This document shows positions 1 through 12,300 of a stretch of DNA of 64,000 bases, in pieces; the stretch's first letter is position 1; each line of letters opens with the position of its first letter. The translations under genes were made by a program, and so were the position numbers. The stretch is from Dendrophyllia cribrosa (lineage: Eukaryota; Cnidaria; Anthozoa; Scleractinia; Dendrophylliidae): NCBI GenBank assembly GCA_024195265.1, contig JAJLRJ010000010.1, positions 32,255,445 to 32,319,444 on the forward strand. Direction: 5' to 3'. The notes under the pieces were generated by a model. It worked only from the letters and a program-made list of their open reading frames with translations, was not told the DNA's origin and searched no databases.

Positions 1-135
1 TTCAGCAGTACTTTTGTATGGTACCATTTGTTCTAACTTTTGAGTCTGTGGACGAAATGCTATGGTGTGACCATTCAAATGAAACCTTTTCGGCAGTACT
101 TTTGCATGGTACCATTTGTTTTTTAATATTTTACA
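1..135 (-). repeat. 107 bp dispersed repeat, edge copy
   Basis: It carries GTTCTAACTTTTGAGTCTGT and GTGACCATTCAAATGAAACC, the inverse of the consensus seen at 54 kb. A short degenerate copy is at 945-1010. Confidence 0.8.
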
Positions 136-291
136 ACATGAAATTTGAGATTTTTCTTGAATTTTGTTCTTTGGCACTCTTGGGAGTTAAAGGGTTAAAG
201 GATTTGAAAAACTAAGAGACAGTTAAAAATAAAATAATAAATATCACAGTATTATATTTTACATAATAAATTGCTGGTATATAAACTTTAC

Positions 292-354
292 CCCATTTTC
301 TCCATGTATAAGGAACTGTGACATCAAAATCAGATCTCCTTGTTTGCTAATGTC
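292..354 (-). CDS. ARHGEF7: PIX exon 18: start of the PH domain
   Basis: A 21-codon exon in phase with the upstream DH exon. It follows a TTTGCAG acceptor and precedes a GTAAAG donor, and encodes [20 protein letters not shown], which matches the first strand region of the PIX PH domain directly after the DH domain. The intron between it and the previous exon is 7720 bases long. The rest of the PH domain, the GIT-binding region and the coiled coil must lie left of the window. Confidence 0.88.
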
Positions 355-3300
355 CTGCAAAAAACAAACCTCAATAAATTTCCACACATATCGTACAATA
401 CAACTTATCCTCGAGGCCGGAATTATGATTATCATAAATTATTAAGTGCCCATGAATTTATGATTACCATAATTTTGTGGCACAACAGTAGAAACTGAAG
501 AAAGACTTAGTTCTAATCAACGATTTCGGCAAAATACAAAATACTCGGAAAATCGCATCACGGCGCGCGAAGGACAACAAAGGTCAAGCATGACTGGTGA
601 GTGTATTATTTTGTAAAATAGAATAATTATGTTTTGTCATTAGTATGATCTTTTATTTTACCTGAGGCAGCTCACACAGTTGTTCCAGTGTTTTCGTGAA
701 TTACCGTCGTCCATCTTGGATTAGTCGAGCATTCCAATACTTTAACCCCAGACCCTCTCGGTTTCTACTGTTGTGCCACAAAATTATGGTAATCATAAAT
801 TTATGGGCACTTTTATGATAATCATAATTCCGGCCTCGAGGATATGTTGTACAATAACAAACAAAAGTATCAACTTGATGTTTCCTTTTAGTGATAACCT
901 GAAGTGATTTTCCCAAACTTGAACCCAGCTTTAACCCTTTCATTCCCATAGTCAATTATGAAGACATGTACATACTGTATAACTGTAGTTCTAACGTTTG
1001 AGTCTGTCGACAATATCGCGGAATCCCTCCACTTTTTCTCCGTTTCGTCCTCGGACGATAAATTTTTGTCGCTGTTCAAATGAGTAATTCCAGCTGGTAT
1101 TTTGGATTTTTTCTGCATTGGGGGCAGGCGAATTCTGTTATTACCTCCGTTCTCTCGGCCTGAAAGCCACGAAACCATCGTGTTTTTCACTGCGATTTTC
1201 ACACCGCACGAAACGACAAGTTTCAACTGAAATTATATCTCTTTTTTTGTTGTTGTTGATTTTTTTATGTTTTTACTTGTTTTTAAAAATTTTCCTTAGA
1301 AAATAACTTCGAAAAACTCAAAATGCTCTCTGCTCCGAAAATAGGTACCGACTGCACCGAAAACTGAAGCGAAATGATTGTTTTCTCTGTACGGCCATAG
1401 AAATACATGTCGTCACAAACATCATTCTGAAGACGTTTCTTGTTCGAATGCTCAAGCAAAAATATTTTGCCTTAATTTCGCAAAACATTTCCTTTTACTT
1501 TTTTTATCACAGATTTTTAATTTCATCTTCTTTAGAAAAACGTTTTTCACCTAAAACACAGAACGCTTAGCATTTTTCTGCGGCCCTGTTTCTGTTAAAC
1601 ATTTTTTTCTTATTAAATGAATTTGTATGATTTGGCCTTGTGTATTGATAATAATGATAATCACATGACTTTTGTCGGGCATATAGTTTATTTGTGTCCC
1701 TCGCCTTGTCGGGCGCAAATGATGCTACTCGGGCCCTCCAAAAGTCATGTGATTGTCCTGTTCATCACCTTTTGCGCCGTTTGTTGACTTGTATTATTCT
1801 CCTCGCGAGCCACACGATAGGACGCCTGACAGATTTTATTACCGTAACTGCTAAAAATATCACCGGATTTTGGGCTGAATTTGGGTATGGTAAATACCTA
1901 ATCGTACCTTTGTGGTAAAATTCTAATGATAGTTGCAAAAAAAAAATCATTGACTGCCTTGGTCAAGGGAAGCACAACAGTTGAACAGAGGCAAACACAG
2001 ACTTCATTGGAAGGGTGTTCTTTGAAAACTTCCTAAAAAATTGCTTGGGCCGCATGTCCAAACCATCTGCCAATTTCTCTTGGACATGCAGAAGCATGAG
2101 GTGATTGAGCCTGGCCTCTCATCGCCCGGAATGCCATTGTCTTTCGCGACATGAACTTACAGTGCCCAGTTTCTTTATGCGTAGCATAATTATTTGCATA
2201 TACAGAACCAGTAGGTTCTATTTGCTTAACAGAATAAGCTTTGGGAATACTCCAGTCTCTAGTCTCTTGGCAGATTCAACTGCTGTCAATTATATGGTTT
2301 GATGGGTGATGTAAATTCCGAGGTGTGATAAAGTTAACAATCGTGCTGTAATTAAAGGCGGGCCGCGCTCTTTTCAAAGCATTTTGTCAACAAATTCGTG
2401 TGCGGCAAGATTTTATTATTTTTTTATCTTTAGATTTGCAATTGTTAGATCGCGATGGCAAAAACAATTTCCGCAGAACATGGTTTTCAGTTAAAAACGT
2501 TGCCAAACAGCGAGCCCGATGTGCGGGTCACTCGCTTGTTCGTTACGCTTTTTTACTCGCGCTCTTTACGGAACTTTAATATGGCGGACAACTGAAGAGG
2601 CTCGAAGACCGAAATTTTTTATCAAACTACCACGTTTTAACAGTGTTTAGATCGTTTTAAAGTTATTTTAAGTTCGTCGAATGTCTATAAAAGACGTGAT
2701 GTCCTGTTCTTCTCGCTCTTTACAGATTTTCATTTTGACTCGTTAGATTCGCAATGGTCAGAGTACGATGGCAGAAACATTTTCCGCAGAACATGGTTTT
2801 CAGTTAAAAGCTTTGCCAAATAGCGAGCGCAAAGCGCAAGTCACTCGCTTGTTTGTTACGCTTTTTTACTCGCGCTCTTTACAGAACTTTAAAAGGGCTA
2901 TGTCGCGAGGTGTCACACAAGCTACAATCTTGAAAAACGTCCGGTGGCTGTTTTTCAAGTTTACGCCATCATCGTCGAATCCATTCAATCCTGCAGTGCT
3001 GTGTTCACCAAATGGTCTCAGATTTTTCACATATGTAAATAATCTATTTGTCTTGATTTTGGCCCGGTTATTTTTCCGATTCTGAAATCGTACGGCTAAA
3101 TATCTCAAAATGTACGGGCAGCGATAGAAATCAGTTGACCATGAAATGTCATGGACGAAGGTTCTTCTTCTCTGTCTGTAGTACATTTCAGCATATTAAC
3201 ATGGTACCAGAGTCTTCGCTTTGTACTTCTTTACCACCACAGACAAACCTAACATTTTTCTGATTTTGTTTCTCTTGAAAAAAGAGCGATGAAATTGTTG

Positions 3301-6300
3301 GACTTAAATCAAAACAAGCATTAGCTCTTGTGTACGTGACCACTGGTTCCGTTTCGAGTCCTGTTTCGTATCAGCGAACAAAAGAATTTTGACAGATAAA
3401 AATGTAAATTAGAGTTACTAAAATTAGGTGAAACCTCGCGACATAGCCCCTTGAATATCAAATTTAGTGCTCTGGACCGTAAGGTCCCGGATATGTCGCT
3501 GTACTCTCGGCGATGACACTTTGTGATGCCAGTCATGGAGTAGCTTGCACCCCCTAGGACACTTTGTGATGCCAGTCATGGACTAAGGTGCCACCCCCCA
3601 GGACAGTTTGTGATGCCAGTCATGGAATAGCGTGCACCACCCAGGACACTTTGTGGTGAGTACCATGCACCCTCCAGGACACTTTGTGATGGCAGTCATG
3701 GAGTAGCATGCAACCCCCTAGGACACTTTGTGATGCCAGTCATGAAGTAGCATGCCAACCCCCAGGACACTTTGTGATGCCAGTCATGGAGTAGCATAGC
3801 ACCCCCCCAGGACACTTTGTGATGCCAGTCATGGAGTAGCATACCAACCTTCAGGACACTTTGTGATGCCAGTCATGGAATAGCATACCACCTCCCCCCC
3901 CCAGGACACTTTGTGATGCCAGTCATGGAGTAGCATACCACCCCCAGGACACTTTGTGATGCCAGTCATGGAGTAGCATACCAACCTTCAGGACACTTTG
4001 TGATGCCAGTCATGGAATAGCATACCACCTCCCCCCCCCCCCAGGACACTTTGTGATGCCAGTCATGGAGTAGCATACCACCCCCAGGACACTTTGTGAT
4101 GCCAGTCATGGAGTAGCATACCACCCCCAGGACACTTTGTGATGCAAGTCATGGTGTAGCATACCACCCCCCCTAGGACACTTTGTGATGCCAGTCATGG
4201 AGTAGCATACCAACCCCCAGGACACTTTGTGATGCCAGTCATGGAGTAGCATACCACCCCCCCACCTCCAGGACACTTTGTGATGCAAGTCATAGAGTAG
4301 CATGCACCCCCCAGGACACTTTGTGATGCCAGTCAGAGTAGCGTGCACCCCCCAGGACACTTTGTGGTGAGTACCATGCACCCTCCAGGACACTTTGTGA
4401 TGGCAGTCATGGAGTAGCATGCAACCCCCTAGGACACTTTGTGATGCCAGTCATGAAGTAGCATGCCAACCCCCAGGACACTTTGTGATGCCAGTCATGG
4501 AGTAGCATAGCACCCCCTCAGGACACTTTGTGATGCCAGTCATGGAGTAGCATACCAACCTTCAGGACACTTTGTGATGCCAGTCATGGAATAGCATACC
4601 ACCTCCCCCCCCAAGGACACTTTGTGATGCCAGTCATGGAGTAGCATACCACCCCCAGGACACTTTGTGATGCCAGTCATGGAGTAGCATACCACCCCCA
4701 GGACACTTTGTGATGCAAGTCATGGTGTAGCATGCACCCCCCCCCCAGGACACTTTGTGATGCCAGTCATGGAGTAGCATACCACCCCCCCACCTCCAGG
4801 ACACTTTGTGATGCAAGTCATAGAGTAGCATGCACCCCCCAGGACACTTTGTGATGCCAGTCATAGAGTAGCGTGCACCCCCCAGGACACTTTGTGATGC
4901 CAGTCATGGAGTAGCATACCACCCTCCCAGGACACTTTGTGATGCCAGTCATAGAGTAGCATGCACCCCCCCAGGACACTTTGTGATGCAAGTCATGGAG
5001 CAGCATACCACCCCCCAGGACACTTTGTGATGCCAGTCATGGAGTAGCAGACCACCCCCCCAGGACACTTTGTGATGCCGGTCATGGAGTAGCATACCAA
5101 CCCCCGGGACACTTTGTGATGCCAGTCATGGAGTAGCATACCACCCCCAGGACACTTTGTGATGCAAGTCATGGAGTAGCATGCACCCCCAGGACACTTT
5201 GTGATGCCAGTCATGGAGTAGCATACCACCCCCCCAGGACACTTTGTGATGACGGTCATGGAGTAGCGTACCGCCACCTAGGACACTTTGTGATGCCAGT
5301 CATGGAGTAGCATGCCACCCCCAGGACACTTTGTGATGCCAGTCATGGAGTAGCGTGCCATCCTCCATGACACTTTGTGATGCCAGTCATGGAGTAGCAT
5401 ACCACCCTCCCAGGACACTTTGTGATGCCAGTCATGGAGTAGCGTGCACCCCCCAGGACACTTTGTGATGCCAATCATGGAGTAGCATACCACCCCCCCA
5501 GGACACTTTGTGATGCCAGTCATGGAGTGGCATACCACCCGCCCAGGACACTTTGTGATGCCAGTCATGGAGTAGCGTGCAACCTGCTTGGACACTTTGT
5601 GATGCAAGTCATGGAGTAGCATACCACCCTCCCAGGACACTTTGTGATGCCAGTCATGGAGTAGCAGACCACCCCCAGGACACTTTGTGATGCCAGTCAT
5701 GGAGTAGCATGCACCCCCCAGGACACTTTGTGATGCAAGTCATGGAGTAGCATACCACCCTCCCAGGACACTTTGTGATGCCAGTCATGGAGTAGCAGAC
5801 CACCCCTCCCAGGACACTTTGTGATGCCAGTCATGGAGTAGCATACCACCCCCCCAGGACACTTTGTGATGCCAGTCATGGAGTAGCATACCACCCCCAG
5901 GACACTTTGTGATGCCAGTCATGGAGTAGCATACCACCCCAGGACACTTTGTGATGCCAGTCATGGAGTAGCATACCACCACCCAGAACACTTTGTGATG
6001 CCAGTCATGGAGTGGCATACCACCCGCCCAGGACACTTTGTGATGCCAGTCATGGAGTAGCGTGCAACCTGCTTGGACACTTTGTGATGCAAGTCATGGA
6101 GTAGCATGCACCCCCCCAGGACACTTTGTGATGCCAGTCATGGAGTAGCATACCACCCCCAGGACACTTTGTGATGCAAGTCATGGAGTAGCATGCACCC
6201 CCCCAGGACACTTTGTGATGCCAGTCATGGAGTAGCATACCACCCCCCCAGGACACTTTGTGATGCCAATTATAGGGTAGCATACCACCCCCCAGGACAC

Positions 6301-9300
6301 TTTGTGATGACGGTCATGGAGTAGCGTACCGCCACCTAGGACACTTTGTGATGCCAGTCATGGAGTAGCGTGCCAACCCCCAGGACACTTTGTGATGCCA
6401 GTCATGGAGTAGCGTGCCATCCTCCATGACACTTTGTGATGCCAGTCATAGAGTAGCATGCAACCCCCCAGGATTTGGGATTACTCTAGGCTCTAGTCTC
6501 TTGGCAGATTCAACTGCTGTCAATTACACGGTTTGATGCGTGATGTAAATCCTAAGGTGTGATAAAGTTAACAATCGTGCTGTAATTAAAGGCAGGTCGC
6601 ACTCTTTTCAAAGCATTTTGTCAACAAATTCGTGTGCGGTAAGATTTTATTTTTTTTGAATCTTTAGATTCGCAATTGTTAGATCGCGATGGCAAAAACA
6701 TTTTCCGCAGAACATGGTTTTCAGTTAAAAGCGTTGCCAAATAGCGAGCGCGATGCGCGGGTCACTCACTTGTTCGTTACGCTTATTTACTCGCGCTCTT
6801 TACAGAACTTTAATATGGCGGACGACTGAAGAGGCTCGAAGACCGAAATTTTTTATCAAACTACCGCGTTTTAACACTATGCTTTCTAAGTTTAAATTAT
6901 ACGCTATTATCTTTTAGTTTATTTTTTCTGGTGATAAGTTGTTTTGACAATGCTTGGTGCACAAGGTAATTTTTTTTGCAAGTTGCAATGCAATACTATT
7001 GCAAGAACTGTGTAATTCAACTTATCTAGCTTCAACACAAGGTCATGTTGCTAGCTGTAAAAAAAGTAGACTACTGAATGTTGTTTGCAAGTTGCAGACT
7101 TGTAACAATACAAAAAAATCAACTATTTATCATGCAACAGATAAAATGTAAATGGCAATCCTCCAGTTAAGAGAAGGACATAGAATATAGCTGTCATACC
7201 AAGTCTGAAAGAATTTAGAGGTGAAACCAACTATAATTCAAATGATGTACAACATGTACAAATGTTTGGAGCCATTGTTTTAGAGTAAAAGTCATTAGTA
7301 TAGGTAATCATACGGTTTCGAGTGCAATTTGGGATTAATTTGCACGAGTGAGTTTTTCAAAAAGCTCAAAATTGCACGAGCCGCTTCGGCGAGTGCAATT
7401 TGAGCTTTTTGAAAAACTCACAAGTGCAAATTAATCCCAAATTGGACGAGAAAACCGTATGATTACTTATTAATAATTATACATGAAAAAATTTGCATCC
7501 ATTTTTGTTTAGAATTTTTTTTTTTTTTGCAAAAGATTTTTTTTTCGATTTGTAATTTGCACTGGTGTTACACTTTTTGCACTGGTGTTACACTTGAAAT
7601 GCACTGCTCTTAGCCAATCAGAATCGAGTAATTTTTTCATGTATATTATTGCAGTGGTAAAATTTCAGAGAAGTTCAATATTAATATACAGCTGTATATA
7701 CTGCAATAAGGCTAATCTTTAAAACACTAGAACAAGTTCTTTTGGGAAAACTTGGTTATTTGTGATTAATTCTCAGCATTTTTTACCAAGATCATGACTG
7801 AGTCTTAACCCATTGCACCTTTCATACAGCAGTAAATTTGATAGTTTTTATACATTGTTCTTTATAATTTTTTCATCCTGATCACAATATTATCACTAAA
7901 TATCACCTTATCTGTATCATTTACATTTGCTAGTCAAGAGTAAATTGCAGGTAGATTTTACAGATGTAAGCCAAAGTAAACTAATTAGGAACTCATGTAA
8001 ACATGGTACATGAAGTTATCTCACAGCTATAGTCTAACTGAGCACAATTTTCATTCTGGCATTCAATTACTTACATCTTCCTCCCAGCCTTCTATAGTTC
8101 CTGTCAGCATTTCTAATTCTGTTTCTTTCCGTTTCCTAGTTTCATGACAGCTTGTCTGAAAGCGGAAAAAGTTACACATCAGTAACAATGAAGCCATTTT
8201 TCACTGAAGGACTTTCACTTGGAGCTGAAACAAAGCAATGTTTATGAAGATTCGTGACATGACATGATCAGCGATAGTGATTCTAAGCATGCAATTTTTG
8301 GTATTAACATAAACTCTAACCCTCTTAGAATTAACCTTGCATCATAAAAGACAACTCTAACATTTTAATTGTGTGGATAAAATCACAAACTAGGACCACT
8401 CACTGAAAGATTCTGAAACACAGCAATCGCCTTTTTGGTGTCCAATTCATCTACATGCCCTTCCTGCAATAAAATAAACATTTTAAAAATTTTGAAGTAT
8501 AAACTTGGTAAGTGTTTGCAAGCTTTTAATTTCAGTAAAATTCTTAAGGAGATTTTATAAAAATATTTTATTATTTTAAGGAGTTTATTTCATTAGAGGA
8601 TTAATTTGCTTTCAAAATAACTTAGACAAAAACAGTGAAAGCATGCAAATCGACATAGTAAAGAGGACTTTTTACCTGATGTAATCGTGGGATTTAAAGG
8701 ACTTAAAAACAAGCAAAAACAAAACAACCCAGGATGACAAATTAAAGTTTGGAATCAATCAAATAGCTTTGACTATGACAAAATGTTAAATAAACTGGAA
8801 TGCATCAACTGTCTAGTATTAACATCACTGTATGTGTTTAATTTCAAGCATTTTATTAATTTTACTACAATTTTGCTTAGCAAACATAAAGCAGTTTTTA
8901 CCCTTTTTCCCACACAAATGTTAGCTTTTTTAATTTGTGGATGAAATCCTAAAAATGAAATCAATCAAATGAAAGCTATTGAGCAGTACTTATTCCTGTG
9001 GTGCTGTTTATTATGCTGTACAAGGTGGTTCTAACTTTTGAGTCTGTGGATGAAATCCTAAAGTGCGACCATTCAAATACAAGCTATTGAGCAGTACTTT
9101 TCTGTGGTGCTGTTTATTATGCTGCACAAGGTGGTTCTTACATGTACTTTTGAGACTGCGGATGAAATCCTAAATTGTAACTATTCAAATAAAAGCTATT
9201 GAGCGGTACTTTCCTGTGGTGCTGTTTATTACTTTTGTATGCTGTACAAGGTGGTTCTAACTTTTGAGTCTGTGGATGAAATCCTAAATTTAACTATTCA

Positions 9301-12300
9301 AATAAAAGCTATTGAAAAAATGCTATGTAAAGGAAATCCTGTGGTACTGTTCAATTTCTGATTTTTCTCAAGAAGAAATTGAAGATTTTTTTTTTCTTAC
9401 CTGATAAACTTATAATAATAATATAACCATACCTCAAGATGTCTCTCCAATTCTTTCATATGATTGGGATACTTCCCAAGATGTCTAAAGGGCTGATGAG
9501 CAAACAACAATTCTCAATTTAATTTCATGCAGGAAGCATGCCACAACAGTTTGTAATTAATATTAATCGTCAAATCATTGATGACACAGAAGTCTGATGG
9601 ATGTTAATGATGTTTATAGTTTTTAATAAGCAAGGCACCAAGTATTTATCAGTATATTTTATTTTCATTTTCAATACAAACTGAAGATGTGTCACTCAAT
9701 TTTGTAAAATTAGAGCCTATTTTCACCTCAGTTCTGCCATGGAATGTTAATCCCAAAAGGGGATTTTGGATTTAACTGTCTGATAAATAGTACAGATGGT
9801 CTTTGAGGTTAAAACAACAAGGTTTCTGGTTATATTGATTTACAATGTTTAAATAAAGAATACCACTCTCAAATTAAATCCAAAAATGAAAGACAAAAAT
9901 TGAATGGTTTTCAGTGGGAGCCTCGCATTAGGTAGCTGTTATAGTAAGAAAATATAAGAACCGTAGCCAGGGTTAATCATATTAAGAATCAAAACATCTT
10001 TAAATTTAATTTGCTTCTACAATATAATATGCATTTTTATTTCTTACACTTTTTAATTCATGCACGTTTTTTACCATTTTCTTTCATTCTTCAAAGACTG
10101 TAGTATAGTCAGCCTAAAGCAAGGGTTTCAAAACATTTTAGCCAGAGAACGTTCTTATATTTATTCAAGCTGTTGCAGTATTAACAGGATATCCCCAATG
10201 AAAAAGTCTTAATTATTTCAGTTCCAAGATTGAACTATCATTATATTCTTTTTACTGATGCAAGACCAATGATAACTCATCCTTTTAATTTTATCTATGA
10301 GAATTTATTGGTAAATCAAAACAACCCCCTGCAGTTATTACTGTTTTTATTAGAATGAATTTTGTGGCCTTGCATGTTCAAAGAGAAGAAAATGTCTATC
10401 CTGTAGGGCCAACACCTGGACTGGGAAGGGGGAAGGGGGTGGAAGGGGTGGAGAGGGGTGTCCAGGGGGAAGGGGATTAAAGAGACTCAACAACTTCCCT
10501 TTGTTATGGATTGACAAACTCACACTCACTCTTTCAGAAATGGGGACCAGACCAGATGAAATAAATTCTGACTAATACATCTTATCTACTGGATGGAGAA
10601 TTATTTTTGGATAAAGATTGTCTGTTCTTTGAACAATGATAACTAGATAGATAAAAAAAATTCTATCTAATACACTTATTCGGATTATCTGGGTTTTTTT
10701 TAACAACGATAAGCTGATAGATAAAAAAATATATTAACTCCAGCTAATACATGTTATCTACTGGATACAGAACTATCCATGGATAAAGATTGTCGTTCTT
10801 TGAAAAATGGTAACCAGATGAAAAAAATTAAGTTTATTCTGGCTGATATTTTTTTATAGTTGGACTTGAGCCTGTGAAAGAATTAAGCCCAGAGATTCTT
10901 CTTGTGCTCTAAAAAACTTAATGTACGATTTGCCACACTTAGTCAAATCCTCTGAAACCCTAGCTGTTTTTAAAATTTGTCACAAAATATTCCTCTCTTA
11001 AAATCATACTTTTAGTTACGGTAGGCAAATTCTTTTATTGATTTGTTATTATTCTGTGAGTGCACCAGAGCATATAACAAAACTAATTCTGACTGAGTCT
11101 AGCATTTTTATCATAGCTTTTTATTGCACTATGAAGCTGTTTTGGGATGCAATTCAAAAATGCGTGTGCTCAGGGTGTAAACTGAACCTGTGATCTTGTC
11201 AAAAATGGGAGAGTTTAGCCGTTGCGTACCTGGATGCAGCAACAACTGGAAAAATTCGACAAATATGCACTTTCACACTTTACCATTGAGGTGATCCGAA
11301 AGTAAAAAAGGCATACGTCAACAAATACGAAATGCAACTTTGAAGGATGCAATGAGCACAAGGATTTGTGGAGCACAGGAGTGGGGATGAATGGAAATGA
11401 ACTTCCTCCAATATTTCCCTGGACAATCATCTCATTTTTGACAAGATCACAGCTTCAGTTTACATCCTGAGCAGACGCCATTTTTGAATTGCGTCCCCAA
11501 AACAGCCCCATGGTGCAATTCGAAACAAAACTGAGCCAGTCTCGTGTAATGCAATGTAAAGTCGTGGATAACAGGACAAAGATACATGTCCTCTTTTACA
11601 ATATTTTGCAGTAGGCTCGGACATCAGCATACAAAGGGCGCCGCTGGCTGCCGCTATCAGTCCATTTATGAGCCTACTGAAGATAGAGCACAACACCAGT
11701 CCCCTGCTCTTTTCGAATAGTGTGTGGCTTCTTTAACGTCCCACAGAATTATATAAGAACAGGGTTTGTGAGACAGGGCCTACGGTTTTTCTTCCTTATC
11801 CGGGAAGACTAGAAAGTCTAACCATTTGCAGATATTATAGCAAAGGCAGCACTTTCTCCTCAGTTATTGAAAGACCCCGAGTGTTGGTCCGGCCGGGATT
11901 GGAACCCGCGACCTCCCGCTCTGCAGACTGGCGCTCTAACAACTGAGCTAACCAGGCAACCTCAAAATGGCCAATTGTTATTCCTATCCCTATTCCTAAA
12001 CCCTAACCCTTACCTTCCTCTCGGTAGGGTTTAGGAATAAGAGTACATACTATACAGGGGTTTCAATAAAACCCGGCTACCGGCGGTGTACCACCGCCTA
12101 CTTCGCCTCTCACTGCCGGTTACCAGACCGCCCTAGTGGGATGGGGCCTTACGGCCCCTTATTTGTCACAGCCGCCTATTATACCTTGGCCAGCTGCCTA
12201 CTTCAATTCTTATTGAAACCCCTGACTATATACTTTTATCATCAACCTACATTACTGAGACTTGTTGTGAGTGTCAATATTCCTGGTGCTGGCGCTCCTT

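Larger units (their letters stand above)
355..8074 (-). other. 7.7 kb PIX intron filled with repeats
   Basis: This intron separates the DH-end exon from the first PH exon. It contains a 430 bp foldback element, a palindromic element related to one at 44.9 kb, an inverted-repeat element, a 2.96 kb satellite bracketed by a duplicated segment, and a 163 bp palindrome. Nothing else coding was recognised in it on either strand. The parts at 850-1570, 1770-2240 and 6880-7300 hold no recognisable gene. Confidence 0.8.

Noticed and set aside
4106..6283. Several long minus-strand open frames repeating [11 protein letters not shown] and [10 protein letters not shown]
   Set aside because: They are the satellite unit read in different frames; unit length varies so frames switch, there is no conserved start, and codon bias is that of the repeat.
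11880..11957. tRNA gene on the minus strand
   Set aside because: The A and B boxes fit, but a long SINE tail follows without a terminator, and the anticodon region does not give a clean 7-base loop.
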